From Prostheceraeus crozeri (lineage: Eukaryota; Platyhelminthes; Polycladida; Euryleptidae): a DNA stretch of 64,000 bases. The translations under genes were made by a program, and so were the position numbers. Below the pieces are notes generated by a model. It was not told the DNA's origin. It ran no database searches and saw only the letters and a list, made by a program, of their open reading frames with translations. This document shows positions 12,461-22,919 of the stretch, in pieces; within the stretch, counting starts at the first letter, position 1; each line of letters starts with the position of its first letter. Location: positions 2,501 to 66,500 of the forward strand of contig CAJQUW010000628.1 of NCBI GenBank assembly GCA_907163375.1, written 5' to 3'.

Positions 12461-13286
12461 CCCTCAGAGACCTGAGGGGGGATCCAGTGGACCCCGGAGC
12501 CACATTTTTGCTATTTCATTTTTTACGCTGACGATATATCAACCACTCAAGCCCATACAAAATCATCATTTCTGACAGTGAATCTGCATGTGCTATTTCA
12601 TTTCAATTGAATCAGTAGAAGTATGCCAGATAGGCCAAGGGGGATGGAAGTGTGTTGGAAGATCACAAAATGTGAATATTTTGCTTTCGCACATGATCTC
12701 GCGTGACTGGTTGGCCTATATGAACAACTCGACATAAATCGATGTCCGAAATGAAAGCTATCTATCATTATATTCATAGTTGAGCACCAAAAATTGATTG
12801 ATGACAAACTTTTCACAGCAGTAATGATAAGTTTGAGATCTCCACAGCTGTTTTTGGTTCTAGAAGTACAGCAATTTTGACTCATTTTAGGTCTATTTCT
12901 GATAGCTTTGGGTAAATTTGAAGGAATGTACAAATGGAAAGGATTAGCTGCATGAATTAAATCAATTTCATCAAAATCAACTATCTGAGGCTTTATGGTG
13001 ACTCAAAATATCGTAAAGCCGCCTCCTAGTACAAATGATGCTGTACTAAATGTGGTTGACTTACAAAAACACCATATTTTCGCATGTGTTTACTGAGAAG
13101 GCTGAAAGTCACTCAAGGGATTCGTTATACCGACCTGCTACACACAAACATCATTGTTTTACATAAAATCAACTTTCCTAATGTTTTGATATCGATTTAA
13201 GCAGGTAAACTAAGAATATGTTAAAGGGATCCACTGGACCCCCTCTCAGGTCTCACAGGGTGTGAAAAAGTTCAGGTCTCTGAGGG
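12461..13286. mobile_element. TTAA-class miniature element, copy B (CTAA-flanked)
   Basis: 826 bp, same family and orientation as the element at 8232: identical start CCCTCAGAGACCTGAGGG and a nearly identical body (about 12661-13250). It is shorter by a central-left deletion of about 160 bp and carries a doubled right end (CTCAGGTCTCACAGGGTG then CAGGTCTCTGAGGG). It is flanked by CTAA on both sides (12457-12460, 13287-13290) instead of TTAA. Confidence 0.85.
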
Positions 13287-13533
13287 CTAAGAGTCTATTT
13301 TCGTCCACAAAATAAACTGAGTTTCTCGCACATAAATTCTGGATATATTTTTAAGAGAATTAATTTATTTTTCCAACCTTGTACTGCATCAAAGGATCGT
13401 AAACTCATGCCATTCTCTCATAAAACGATGATCCCGTGGAAGCAGTAATGAACTTCTGAGGAGCTCTGATAAGAAAATGATTAATTGCTTTAATTGCTGG
13501 TAATCCTATGAATCATCTCCTCTTCTCTTCCAG

Positions 13534-13715
13534 CGGTCACCTTGATGTGGGTTGGCTCTCTCATCCTGGTTATCATGTTCTTCTTCACCATCATCGGATT
13601 CTCATTTCTGAGAGTCAGTATGGACCCAAATGCTGGCGATTTCTTCTGTGGAACACTCGGAGACTGTTTTGTAACATTACTGAGACAAGGGCTCATCTTT
13701 GACATGTGGATCGAT
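13534..13715 (+). CDS. Ca2+ release channel exon 2: S5 and pore loop
   Basis: Acceptor cttctcttccag; donor gtaagt at 13716. Joined to exon 1 it reads ITDS-AVTLMWVGSLILVIMFF, a hydrophobic S5 matching the LLALILVYLFSIVGFLFL type helix of IP3R, ending FSFL. The luminal turret follows, with C-x5-C (FFCGTLGDCF) at the place of the conserved CDDMMTC of RyR, then the pore helix FVTLLRQGL. After QGL both families normally carry the Ca2+ filter GGGxGD; here the exon reads IFDMWID and ends. In the 10-kb intron before it lie several miniature transposons. The splice phases (phase 1 in, phase 0 out) fit both neighbours. Confidence 0.87.
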
Positions 13716-14244
13716 GTAAGTGAAGGAGTTGATGATCAAATCCAAGTTTTATCGTTTTTGTGAAGAATGAATACGTGTGAAAACGAAACAGCAGCAGAAT
13801 TCCCTCCGTTTTGTTTTTATTGGAAAACTACATTTGACTAATATGAAATTTGCACAAAATATCAAAGACTGTCTTGTCATCAATTCTGTAAGCTAATGCA
13901 GGTAATGCGTGTTGATGCAGACGCGTCCTTAAAACATCAGTTGAAGCAAAAAATGTAAATCTGCCGTAAAATGTTTAAACTTAGAGTGTCAAAGGCCATG
14001 CTGCTTCTATGGACATTAGTAGATCAGATGGAAAGCATCGATACCACACTGTAAATCGCTCAATACCAATCACATACGAAGGATGCATACCAATATATTT
14101 TTTTGGTATATTTCTGTATGATCTTGGTATATATTTGTATGCATTTCGTATGTTATTTCAAGTGTGGTATGCTTTACATACTAAAGCCATACCAGCACAA
14201 TGTTAAAAGAAAGCATCAATCATGTCCAAAGTATGTTGATTTAT

Positions 14245-15573
14245 CCCTCCAGGCGGTGGGGGGGGGGCATATTTATGCCCCCCCTTTGTATTTTTTGATC
14301 TAATTCATGAAATATGAAACGTATGATTCTCAAATTTTCAGTAGCTTATTTTTTGCGTATTTTTGACAATTTCCTGTAAAATTATTAAAATTGGATCACA
14401 GAAACGACCTTTACATGACCTTTATTGAAAAGTACTTTCGAAATTTTATCAAATCAGTGAAATTCTTCAGAAATTTGTCTATGAATGAATTGCTATTGCT
14501 TGGAATCACTCATTACGTATAGAATAACTTATTTGACTATAAATAACTTTATGCTTATCACGGTTTACCAATTCAAATTTGAAAATAAGCTGCATATACT
14601 ACTTACAATGATATTGTAAGTACTTTATAGAGTAATATTAGTTTTTACATCTTTTTCATTACTGTTATGTATTGAAAATATATTCACATGTATATGTTAT
14701 GTATTTTCTACATGTAGGCAATGTATTTTCTACATGTAGGCATGTACATGTACTATTTGAACATAAATATATGGAATACTGTTTTCAAAATTTGTAGAAA
14801 AAATGAGTTCTAAACACTATAAAAGATTTTCTAAACACCTTGGTTCTAAACACCTTGGCAGTAGAGGCAATAAGTCTGCGTATCACGTTCAATCGCCTTC
14901 CCACTGCATCCTTTCATCACTTACAAACACGCCGAAGGCGCTATTGCGTGACTAATTTGACTGCATTGGAATCGGTAACAGTTTTCTTCATAATCAGCTG
15001 TAACCAAATTTGATCAACTTGAGTTGTATTCAACAATGAAAAACATTTGTTTGAATCAAATATGCTTCTATGACATTAACAAAAAGCTCTTTTGATAAGA
15101 GTGATAAATGTTTCAATATTTTTAGAGTCCTCTCTGTTGATTATCTCAAAAAAAAAACTATATATATAATTTTATTTGATAATAACTAAACAAATAAATT
15201 TTCAAAATTTAAAATGCTATTTATGCATATATTCAAATTTTAAAGCAATGCGAACATCACCATTGTATTCAGAGAACTTGAAACATGTTTGAGTCAATTT
15301 TTGCGATAATCTGATGATAAAATTTCGCTAAAAACATAAAAAATACATTTTTCTGAAAAAAAACGCATTTTCAAATTTTGAAATGCTATTTATAGCATGA
15401 AGACAGTCAAATTAAGTAATGCAAATGGCACCACTGAATTCAGCATGTCCGAAATGTGTAAGGGCCAGCATTTCATAAAATTCGCACACTTAGTTTAGGA
15501 TATCCTGGGGGGGCATAAATCTGCCCCCCCCCCACCGCCTGGAAGGTGGCTGAAGGGCCCACCGCCTGGAGGG
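14245..15573. mobile_element. Nested TTAA-target miniature element
   Basis: 1329 bp, starting CCCTCCAGGCGGTGGGGG and ending CCACCGCCTGGAGGG, next to TTAT on the left (14241-14244) and TTAA on the right (15574-15577). The copy at 24802-25793 shows the empty site as a single TTAA, proving insertion with TTAA duplication, as piggyBac-type elements do; the left TTAA has since changed by one base. Near each end lie long G or C runs around CATATTTATG / CATAAATC, so the ends can fold on themselves. The right end holds a second partial terminus (ACCGCCTGG twice). The body is AT-rich and non-coding. Confidence 0.88.
14694..14742. repeat. Tandem duplication, ~22-bp unit
   Basis: ATGTATTTTCTACATGTAGG occurs twice in direct succession, followed by CATGTACATGTAC, inside the nested element at 14245-15573. 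Confidence 0.7.
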
Positions 15574-18240
15574 TTAAGGCTTTTTGTCAATAAAGATCAC
15601 ACTAATGCTACTACTGCTTTGTAAGTAGTGAGATACTGACATTTTATAGTCAAACTAACAATACTGAATTCGATTTTAATACATGTAAGTTCGAGGCATT
15701 TCATAAATAATCAATAAGTATTTGACCATCAACAATTATACATTATGTAATTTTGGAACTAAGCATATTATCAATCCAAAATAAAGACACATTATAATTC
15801 ATGAATTTAAAATAGTTATGCTTGAGATATATAAGTCAACATGGTTGCTGAAAAGTTATCGTTTTATTGAAATGATGTTTATCAAGTTAGTTCAAGGAAA
15901 TGAGCTAATTATGAGTCTTGTGAATGCTATAAGACAAGTTGCAAAGATGACATGCGGCTTAAATTCCACAAGAAATCTAATCTAGTTAAATACCACACTT
16001 TCACAAAGAAATATTCACTGCTGGTATTACTGGAAAAAGGTTATTTGTAAGTAGTATGTAGTATAACATATTTTTTGCCATATGACATAAAGCTATTCAT
16101 ACGAAAGACATACGAAACACATACCAATTTGCATCGGGTCTCGTATATAGAACATACCAAGAATTCGTATTTCAACGTAAAACAGCCAATCACAGTTAGC
16201 ATAGTTCGTATCGTTTACATACCAATCACATACGAAAGTAAATGGCCATTCGTATGAAAAACATACCAGATTTCTTTATATATACCAGAATCTCGTATCA
16301 AATGTTGGTTTCAAATTGTATGTAAACTTGGTATGTGTTTGTATGTAATTTTCGTATCCAGCGATTTACAGTGCAGGTATAACTAAAGTGAACATCGGAC
16401 TGGGATGGGACCGAGTATGATATTTATTCACACGCTGCAGTCAAAGGTCTGCAGCGTAGAAGAATGGGAAAGTGAGAGAAATGTAATGTTCTGGGTCAGA
16501 GATATCTACGTGTATTTTGTGTACATATTTAAAAAAGGAGAAGATAAATAAGAAACAGAATTTCGTCAGAATTCACGACCATTCACTGAGTGGGATAACT
16601 GACGAATAGATTTTACTATTCTACATCTAATTAGACTTTGGTGTCAACTCATAATAGAAAATGTAAAAGCATATTTAGGAGAGCTGTCATCACATAAAGA
16701 TGCGTGTAAAATAGCGTGCTGGCAGCACGTTGCATGAGGAACTAAGCGGCTTCTATTTCTGTGGATCAGCAGTAGAAAATATTCCACGTCCATCTGTGAC
16801 GACCTCAAGAGATGAAGATGACGCGGTGGATGTGACACAAAGAAAATAGTGTAAATCGCACGCTACCAAACCGATAAAATGCTTCCTATCAAACACTTCA
16901 TTTCTTTTCATCTGGTAGCATTGTTGCTGTCTGGCAGCAAACCAGACCTGTACGGCGCCTACCAGATGCTTCTCTTTTTTCTATAGTCGAATAATTATGC
17001 ATGTCAATAAAGCATACTTAACTGTAGATCAAATAATTTTCATAATATTGCATCGTGCGTGAATGACACCAAATTTCTACCTCTGGAAGAATTGAAATCA
17101 GTGCTACTGATGATAGTCATCTGAATTCTCCACAATCGACTTCAATTTGTCTCATTTCAAGTTTTGCCTTGTTCATGCTATGTGGTTGTGTTCAGGCTCT
17201 GTGGTGGATTTTTCTCTACAAAAAAAACTCTCTACCTGAGAAAAAAAGTACTGTTTACTTTTGAGATTGTCTTAAAATACATCAACTTTGGCAATTTCCA
17301 ATGCTCTGTCATGATCTACATGGTGATTTTCAAAGTTTTCATTGGAATGATTTATGGCACATTTCAAATTTGGACTTTATTTCCTGGGAACTTGTTTAAT
17401 TTATTTTCATGGCGATTCAACAGCCGCACATCCAATGACATTTCCAGTGTAAAGTTTTTCATGCTAAAAATTCGTGCATATTCTTGAAGCACCGTTCCCT
17501 GTTACATATCATATGTACTAGTTGTGTTTTTTCATGATACACATGACAATACGAAGCATACATTGCGAATTATTTGAGGCGTTTTTGTAGGTTGTGAACA
17601 CTTCCATGAATTACATGTCATTCCATAAATGTAACAGTCTCAAAAATGATGTTTCCTAGCCGCCCTATCATTGACAAATAAGCATTTCAAAATGAAAAGG
17701 TTACAAAGAGAAATTGTGTAGTAACTTTATCAATATGATGAGTGGTTACTCAAAAAAGCCTTTTAAGCTGCACTCTGACGTTCTGAGGCAAAATTTAGGC
17801 AGTTTTGACTCGTCTGAAAGAATACTCTGCGGAAGACCATTTTGATACTTACTGAGGGACTGTGGGAATTCCGATGGTTAGTACTTTAAAACTCTTTCGG
17901 ATTCCCACAGGAATTATATGGGAATGGGGATTTAAAATCAATTCTCACAGCAACCCTGGTGTATAGACTACATTTTTAAGTGTTTTGGGAGGGATAAATG
18001 AAGACTGATTAGTGTGTAGTGTACCTTGTAATTTGTTGGAATGGAAGAGGATAGAGTAATCTCTCGAATGTCATGCAGACGTTGAATGGCACAAGAATCG
18101 ATTAAGATTTGCACGTTAATTATTAAATAATTCATTGTATAATGAAAACCAATGATTTCTTCCAAATCAAAAAATTCCTTTAATTCAATATTGCATTGTA
18201 TATTTTCTGTTGTTCAACATGTCGTTCCTTCCTTCAACAG

Positions 18241-18396
18241 AATTTTACCCCTCATCGATCGGAGCTACAAACATTTGAAAAATCTTTGCCAAATTCGATA
18301 TTTTCGTTGGCCATGTTCATCGTCTTCTTCATCATCATGTTGAACGTCATCATGGGAATTATCGTCGACAAATTTGCTGAACTTCGAAACTTGAAG
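18241..18396 (+). CDS. Ca2+ release channel exon 3: S6 inner pore helix
   Basis: Acceptor ccttccttcaacag; donor gttagt at 18397; phase 0 at both ends, 52 codons. It begins NFTPHRSELQ, continues the pore turret, then gives the strongly hydrophobic S6 (about 18301-18375) with MLNVIMGIIVDKFAELR. This is the S6/gate signature shared by IP3R (LNLIFGVIIDTFADLR) and RyR (LAIIQGLIIDAFGELR). The aspartate of VDKF corresponds to the conserved D of the cytosolic end of S6. Conservation here makes a working pore helix likely, even though the filter just upstream is changed. An overlapping frame (62 codons) on the same strand is a shadow. Confidence 0.9.
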
Positions 18397-19521
18397 GTTA
18401 GTTTGACCGACAAAGGAGCCTCATCTCCCGTCTTATCACGGCTGCAGAATGACAAGCAATTTACGTGAAAGTAATTCATTTAGCATGTTGGAACTCTCTC
18501 TTCCAGCAGCTCGTGATGTTTATGAAATTTGTATGATAAGTCATTCAATCATCTTGAATAATTCTCTGTGATCGACGTGTTTGCATGTAAAGAAAGTGCC
18601 GTCAATGTAGAATATGCAGGGAGACGCGGCCTGTCAGCCGCAACGATCTAGCAAGCACGTGAAACGGAAGTTGAACTATATGTCCTTTCATGGTCGCTGC
18701 CAATCATCGGAGATGACATGAGAAAGTCTCATACAATCATCACTTGCAAGATGACGAGTCCTCACTGACTTACCTCATAAATCCACTGTCATTATGGTTT
18801 GCACCATCAATGATTTCCCGCATATCCGGACCAATCAGTGCGTCGTTGAGTGGGGGAATACTTCTTCAAACACGCATAATTCTATTTAGTTTGATTCTAA
18901 ACAGCATCATACTGTATCCGAGTAAGGCTTTTCAATTACACACTCATAAATCCATTTCCTCATGATACCATACACATCCATGCTTCACAGGTTCAGCATC
19001 GTAATCACATGAACAAATTAATTAACTCTGTATATGCGCGGAAACACATCAGAAGAGATTTCATTCTTCCGTATGCCTGATTCTGAGTTTTATTTATTCA
19101 AATCTCACTCTTTTCTGCTGTTCTTATTAAGAAAACAGAACGTAAAGACTCAAGTTTCACGTAAACAGATTTACCCCATGTCTATTGGACACCCAACAAG
19201 CCCTCTACCCATGGGCTACTTTGCTCCTTAAGTCTTCGTCAATGGGTTTGATGATTTGATGTAGCGCACATGAACGACATTTTACATATCTCACATGATG
19301 ATCCGATGCACAATGCTGCCGGGATATACAATATATAGTGTGAAATCTAGTTCTCAAACATCACCTCGGATTCACTATTTCGCGTATTAGCATTCTTTGT
19401 TGGTGTCAATTTGTAAATAACTGTGAGAAATGAAAAATTCTTTTTAATTTGCCGGCGCTTCGTCCGTTCTTGAGAGACAATACAGTGGAACTGGAAATTA
19501 ACAAAGAATTGCAAGTACATC

Positions 19522-20043
19522 CACAGAATTAGACCGATCGTCTCTTCTTCTGTTTGACTAGAAAGGAAACATTGGAACATGTAACGTTATTGAAATGGCA
19601 CAATCTGCTGACTAAATACCATAGCAATCGAACAATAAGCAGCCAGTTCAACATTCAACACGCCAAATTGTGCGAAGTTTCAGTGACAGTTATCAAGCGA
19701 ATCACACAGGAAAGAGACACAGACGATGTCAAGTTCTACAGAGAAGCTTGTGAACGTTTTTTCATGCGCCTGCTAATTTTTTTTAAAATGATCGGAGGGC
19801 CCAACATTATCGAGAAAACTTTTGCGCAGTGATCTGAATTCTTCGAATCTGAAGGAGTCGTGACGATCGGAGCATTTTGAAGGAATTCAGAGCAATCCGC
19901 AAGCGATGCACGACTATTTTTCCTATCTCTGCAAGGTATTGAAAATTTCTTTTTGCCCACTTATTAAGTTCCTGCATGTGCCATCTGTTTGAATCAGTTT
20001 GCACTTCTAGCAATGTGATACGATTAAACAATCTAATTCTGTG
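19522..20043 (+). mobile_element. 8-bp-target miniature element (hAT-like), family M1, copy 1
   Basis: 522 bp bounded by CACAGAATTAGA and TCTAATTCTGTG, flanked by a perfect 8-bp duplication AGTACATC (19514-19521 and 20044-20051). An 8-bp duplication with short TIRs is typical of hAT elements. Two more full-length copies lie at 46628-47412 and 61038-61558 in the same orientation. All three keep an open frame of 65-90 codons reading like KWHxLLTKYHSNRT, without a recognised transposase domain. Confidence 0.9.
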
Positions 20044-21072
20044 AGTACATCTCATGAGAAAAATTGATCAGTCAATGTTTGCGGCGATATCATGTGACAT
20101 CCATCATAGAGATCCAACACACATCTATACAATCACTGCGTAGAAATTGACAAAATTGAATTAATTGAAAGATGTAGGCAAGCTGAAAATATGACATGAC
20201 TCACACTGAAGATTATAAAGACTTTTATGAAATTTTCATTTTTCAAAGTTTTTGGCGCAAACATTAAAACAGCAAACACTGCGATCACTCAACAACAAAT
20301 CATAGTTGTACAGCGATTGGTTTATCAAGGAAAGTGAGCGTAGCGTTCATTTTAAATGTGCTATCCTGTCATCAATGCAGCTACATCTTAATAATTTCCA
20401 AGAGAATCCGCAAAACAGATGCTCGATTTCCTGAGAATGAAATTTATTGCAATGACTGAGGATCCTTTGTTTTAAACAATAGCAACATTTTGTTTCTTTT
20501 CTTCTTTCTATCTGCGTCCTATTTTTGAAATACTTCTATAAATTTGTATAAAGATCCTTGATGACTCATTGTGCACGCTAGTTATTCATCCATAATGAAA
20601 GCTTTGTTAATTGCTAATCGGATGTATGACAATTTTAGCAAATTTAACTAAATATCAGTTTCTATTTATCGCTATACCTTTGTCATAAATTCAAGTGCAA
20701 GCTATACAAGCTTTGCTGAGCAGAACTTAATCAAAACTATTTTATTTGACAAGCGGTTCATCAAAAGCTACACAAATGAACTTGCTTTTTCAGTAGTCGG
20801 AGAAGTTGTGAGAAAATTTTAGATAAGCGTTAGTTTACAACATTGATATAGCTACATTCATGTGTTTCAAATTGGTGCATTGATGAAAATGTTTGACAGA
20901 GAATAGTCTCTCGTTGGAATCATCACTTTGAAAGTTTTTCTTGAATAATGACGTTAATTTCATTGATGCGCATGTATTGCGTGGCAATTTGGCAGAACAC
21001 TGGATATTTCACAATCCTATCTATCATTGAAAATAAGCTCTGAGAATGCTTGAAAATTGACTGCAATAAACA

Positions 21073-21350
21073 TTTTGTAGATAAAAAACGAAGCGATGCT
21101 CATACTGTGCGTATATTGTCAACGCGAGGTACCTTTCACCAGCTCTCATCAGTTGACGTTGCAGCTGCCCTGGGTATAGTTTCTTTCCCTGCTGTTATTG
21201 GCTGTCGTTTTGTTACTTCATAGATTCGTTCATTTGATAAGTAGCAATCGATCACTCCAGCGTACACGCTTGATGAGAGCTGGTGAAAGCTCCCTCGGGT
21301 TGACAATGTACGCACAGTATGAACAACGCTTTGTTTTTTATCTACAAAGT
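21073..21350. repeat. Hairpin element with ~82-bp arms
   Basis: The left arm 21073-21154 (TTTGTAGATAAAAAACGAAG ... CACCAGCTCTCATCA) is repeated in inverted form at 21269-21350 (TGATGAGAGCTGGTG ... TTTTTTATCTACAAA). A few mismatches; loop about 113 bp. A small fold-back or MITE-like insertion in intron 3. Confidence 0.8.
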
Positions 21351-21960
21351 ATCGAAAGGGCGAGAATTCTTCAAGGATCTGTGATAAATATATTGCATGA
21401 CATCCAGACAAATTCATTTCCTTGCCATTCATCTCACGATTGAAGTCTACTTCAAACAATCGTTGCAGCTCCAATATTTGATTGCAGATGTTCAAAACAT
21501 GTCGCGCAGGTTTATGCAAACGCTTGCGAATTATTGAGAGTTCAGTTGTGAATTATTCAAGAAAATTGTGACATCATTGAAATTCATTACTTTGTCTTGA
21601 ACTTGAACACCTTCCCAGTGCGAATTGTTTTCAATAGGTTTAAAATCCACTTGTCGCAGGATTAAATGTTGTTCTGATGTCGGTGTTCTTTGAAGTGCTT
21701 TGCTATTCTATATATTCATTATTTAAATATCATTAAATATGTATTTTGTATATATCTAGAAAGCACGTTGAAATTTGAAACCGGTCTGTGCTTTTAAACA
21801 TGAACAGGATTTGGATGCTTTAAAATTGCGATCAATATGCATATTTTTGGTCATTGTAAGAGATTCTTCAGCAGGCATGATGAGTAGTGTAGAAAATGTT
21901 CCACGAACAAATGAGATTCAAAATGATTCTTGTGTGCCTAATGCTTCGAAATATTTGCAG

Positions 21961-22038
21961 TGGTCAACTGAACTAGACATGCGGGAAACGTGCTTCATCT
22001 GCGGCCGGTCGAGTTATGAGTTTGAAACCAAAGCGAAG
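21961..22038 (+). CDS. Ca2+ release channel exon 4: CFICG half of the zinc site
   Basis: 26 codons between acceptor atatttgcag and donor gtgagt at 22039, phase 0 in and out. It reads WSTELDMRETCFICGRSSY, giving the C-x2-C half of the C2H2 zinc module that links S6 to the C-terminal domain in IP3R and RyR. The spacing ELR-(12)-CFICG equals that of RyR, which supports this acceptor. The frame stays open upstream for some 60 codons, but upstream acceptors do not keep phase with exon 3. Confidence 0.9.
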
Positions 22039-22713
22039 GTGAGTTAATAAGCAATTCCAAAGTGCGCAAAATGATGTAATGAATGCATGTCAATAATTTC
22101 GGATAAAATGCGATCTGATGGTTTATATACGCATATATGCCGTTGATTATGTTTCAATTAGACCATGCTGTCAAGAAATCTATTGTAGATCAATTAGCTT
22201 TGAACTTGATTCCTGCTTCCGTTACACTTGATATATTGGCTAAAAGGTGGTGGAAACAAGATTTTCATCTGACTGCTTTAATAAAGACCTTCTCGCTCGC
22301 CACCATCTTGCACCGTCAATCTGAATATAATGTACGGCTTTATCAGTTTATGATGAAGATTTAATCAATGAGTGATCTTTGAAAATGTTGTTGAACATAT
22401 AGAAAATGAGAAGGAAGAGCTAGTCTTCTTCGACCGAACCTGCTTTGAAGTTTGCATGAACTATAAGCGATGCCAAGTGAGGTCAATCACGGATACTTGT
22501 ATTGAAATAGAAAATTTCTCAATTATGCAAAACGATATTCAGTGGCAGAAAAACCAAAATTCTCTGAATGCATCACGAATTTAGAGTAATGAAGACTATC
22601 GGAGAATGGCAAGCATGATCATTAATGATTCATGTCAATCAAAAATTTGAATTCATCATGATTGCTGCTGTATTTGAAAGTCTTGACCTTCATAATGACT
22701 TTGACATTTCCAG

Positions 22714-22833
22714 GGATTCAGTCATCACGTCATGAAAGAACATTCACAATGGGCCTATCTTTATTTCCTCATCTATCTCAATGATACAAAGCTGAACGAT
22801 TTTTCTGCATCTGCATTATACGTCTATCGACTG
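22714..22833 (+). CDS. Ca2+ release channel exon 5: H-x4-H half of the zinc site
   Basis: 40 codons, phase 0 in and out, acceptor tttgacatttccag and donor gtaagt at 22834. It reads GFSHHVMKEHSQWAYLYFLI and then ...ALYVYRL. The H-x4-H pair (HVMKEH) completes the zinc site begun in exon 4. The segment aligns without gaps to the RyR stretch starting [20 protein letters not shown] and to IP3R FEEHIKLEHNMWNYLYF. The tryptophan (QWAY) is the IP3R-type residue (NMWNY). The intron before it (22039-22713) contains two short open frames with no recognisable content. Confidence 0.9.
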
Positions 22834-22919
22834 GTAAGTTACACATTCGTGAATGCTTGATCAACTATTCAACTTCTTTGCTGATATAAATGTGAGAGAG
22901 AGATTCGTATATTTTCAAA

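Larger units (their letters stand above)
3497..13533 (+). other. Intron 1 (10.0 kb), rich in mobile elements
   Basis: GT at 3497 to AG at 13533. Besides the elements listed separately (5204-5775, 7274-7621, 7684-8141, 8232-9171, 12461-13286), the remaining stretches 3497-5203, 5776-7273, 9176-12456 and 13291-13533 are AT-rich with only short open frames. A four-fold imperfect tandem of TAGCTGCTATG-like units lies at 3758-3803. Open frames at 6744-6989 (minus) and 9409-9774 (minus, 121 codons) are somewhat GC-richer than their surroundings, but I recognise no domain in them. Confidence 0.6.
14047..16373. mobile_element. 1-kb TIR element, copy D, interrupted by a nested TTAA-class element
   Basis: The ends are CACTGTAAATCGCT and AGCGATTTACAGTG, a short perfect terminal inverted repeat; sub-terminal sequence is rich in GGTAT/ATACC words on both sides. 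Without the 1329-bp insertion at 14245-15573 and its duplicated target the element is about 994 bp, equal to the uninterrupted inverted copy at 24802-25793. No transposase is encoded. The copy at 24802 is flanked by TA, as in Tc1/mariner-type elements, whereas this one is flanked by CA on both sides. Confidence 0.88.
13716..18240 (+). other. Intron 2 (4.5 kb)
   Basis: GT at 13716 to AG at 18240. More than half is the composite element 14047-16373. The rest (13716-14046 and 16374-18240) is AT-rich and holds only short frames; that at 17164-17487 is hydrophobic because of T-richness and shows no channel motif. A partial hairpin of GGGAATTCC/GGATTCCC type lies at 17868-17915. No small exon carrying a GGGxGD filter was found. 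Confidence 0.6.
18397..21960 (+). other. Intron 3 (3.6 kb)
   Basis: GT at 18397 to AG at 21960. It contains the 522-bp element at 19522-20043 and the hairpin at 21073-21350. The stretches 18397-19521, 20044-21072 and 21351-21960 are AT-rich and show no coding signal beyond short frames. Confidence 0.6.

Noticed and set aside
16075-16257. 60-codon frame repeated at 24918-25100
   Set aside because: Repeated only because the two copies of the 1-kb TIR element are nearly identical; it consists of sub-terminal GGTAT repeats, not a protein.
17164-17487. Hydrophobic 107-codon frame in intron 2 as a missing membrane exon
   Set aside because: Hydrophobicity comes from T-rich sequence; no channel motif and no phase-compatible acceptor and donor were seen.
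21775-21960. Upstream extension of exon 4 by 62 open codons
   Set aside because: Possible upstream acceptors do not keep phase with exon 3, and the 21961 acceptor gives exactly the ELR-to-CFICG spacing of RyR.
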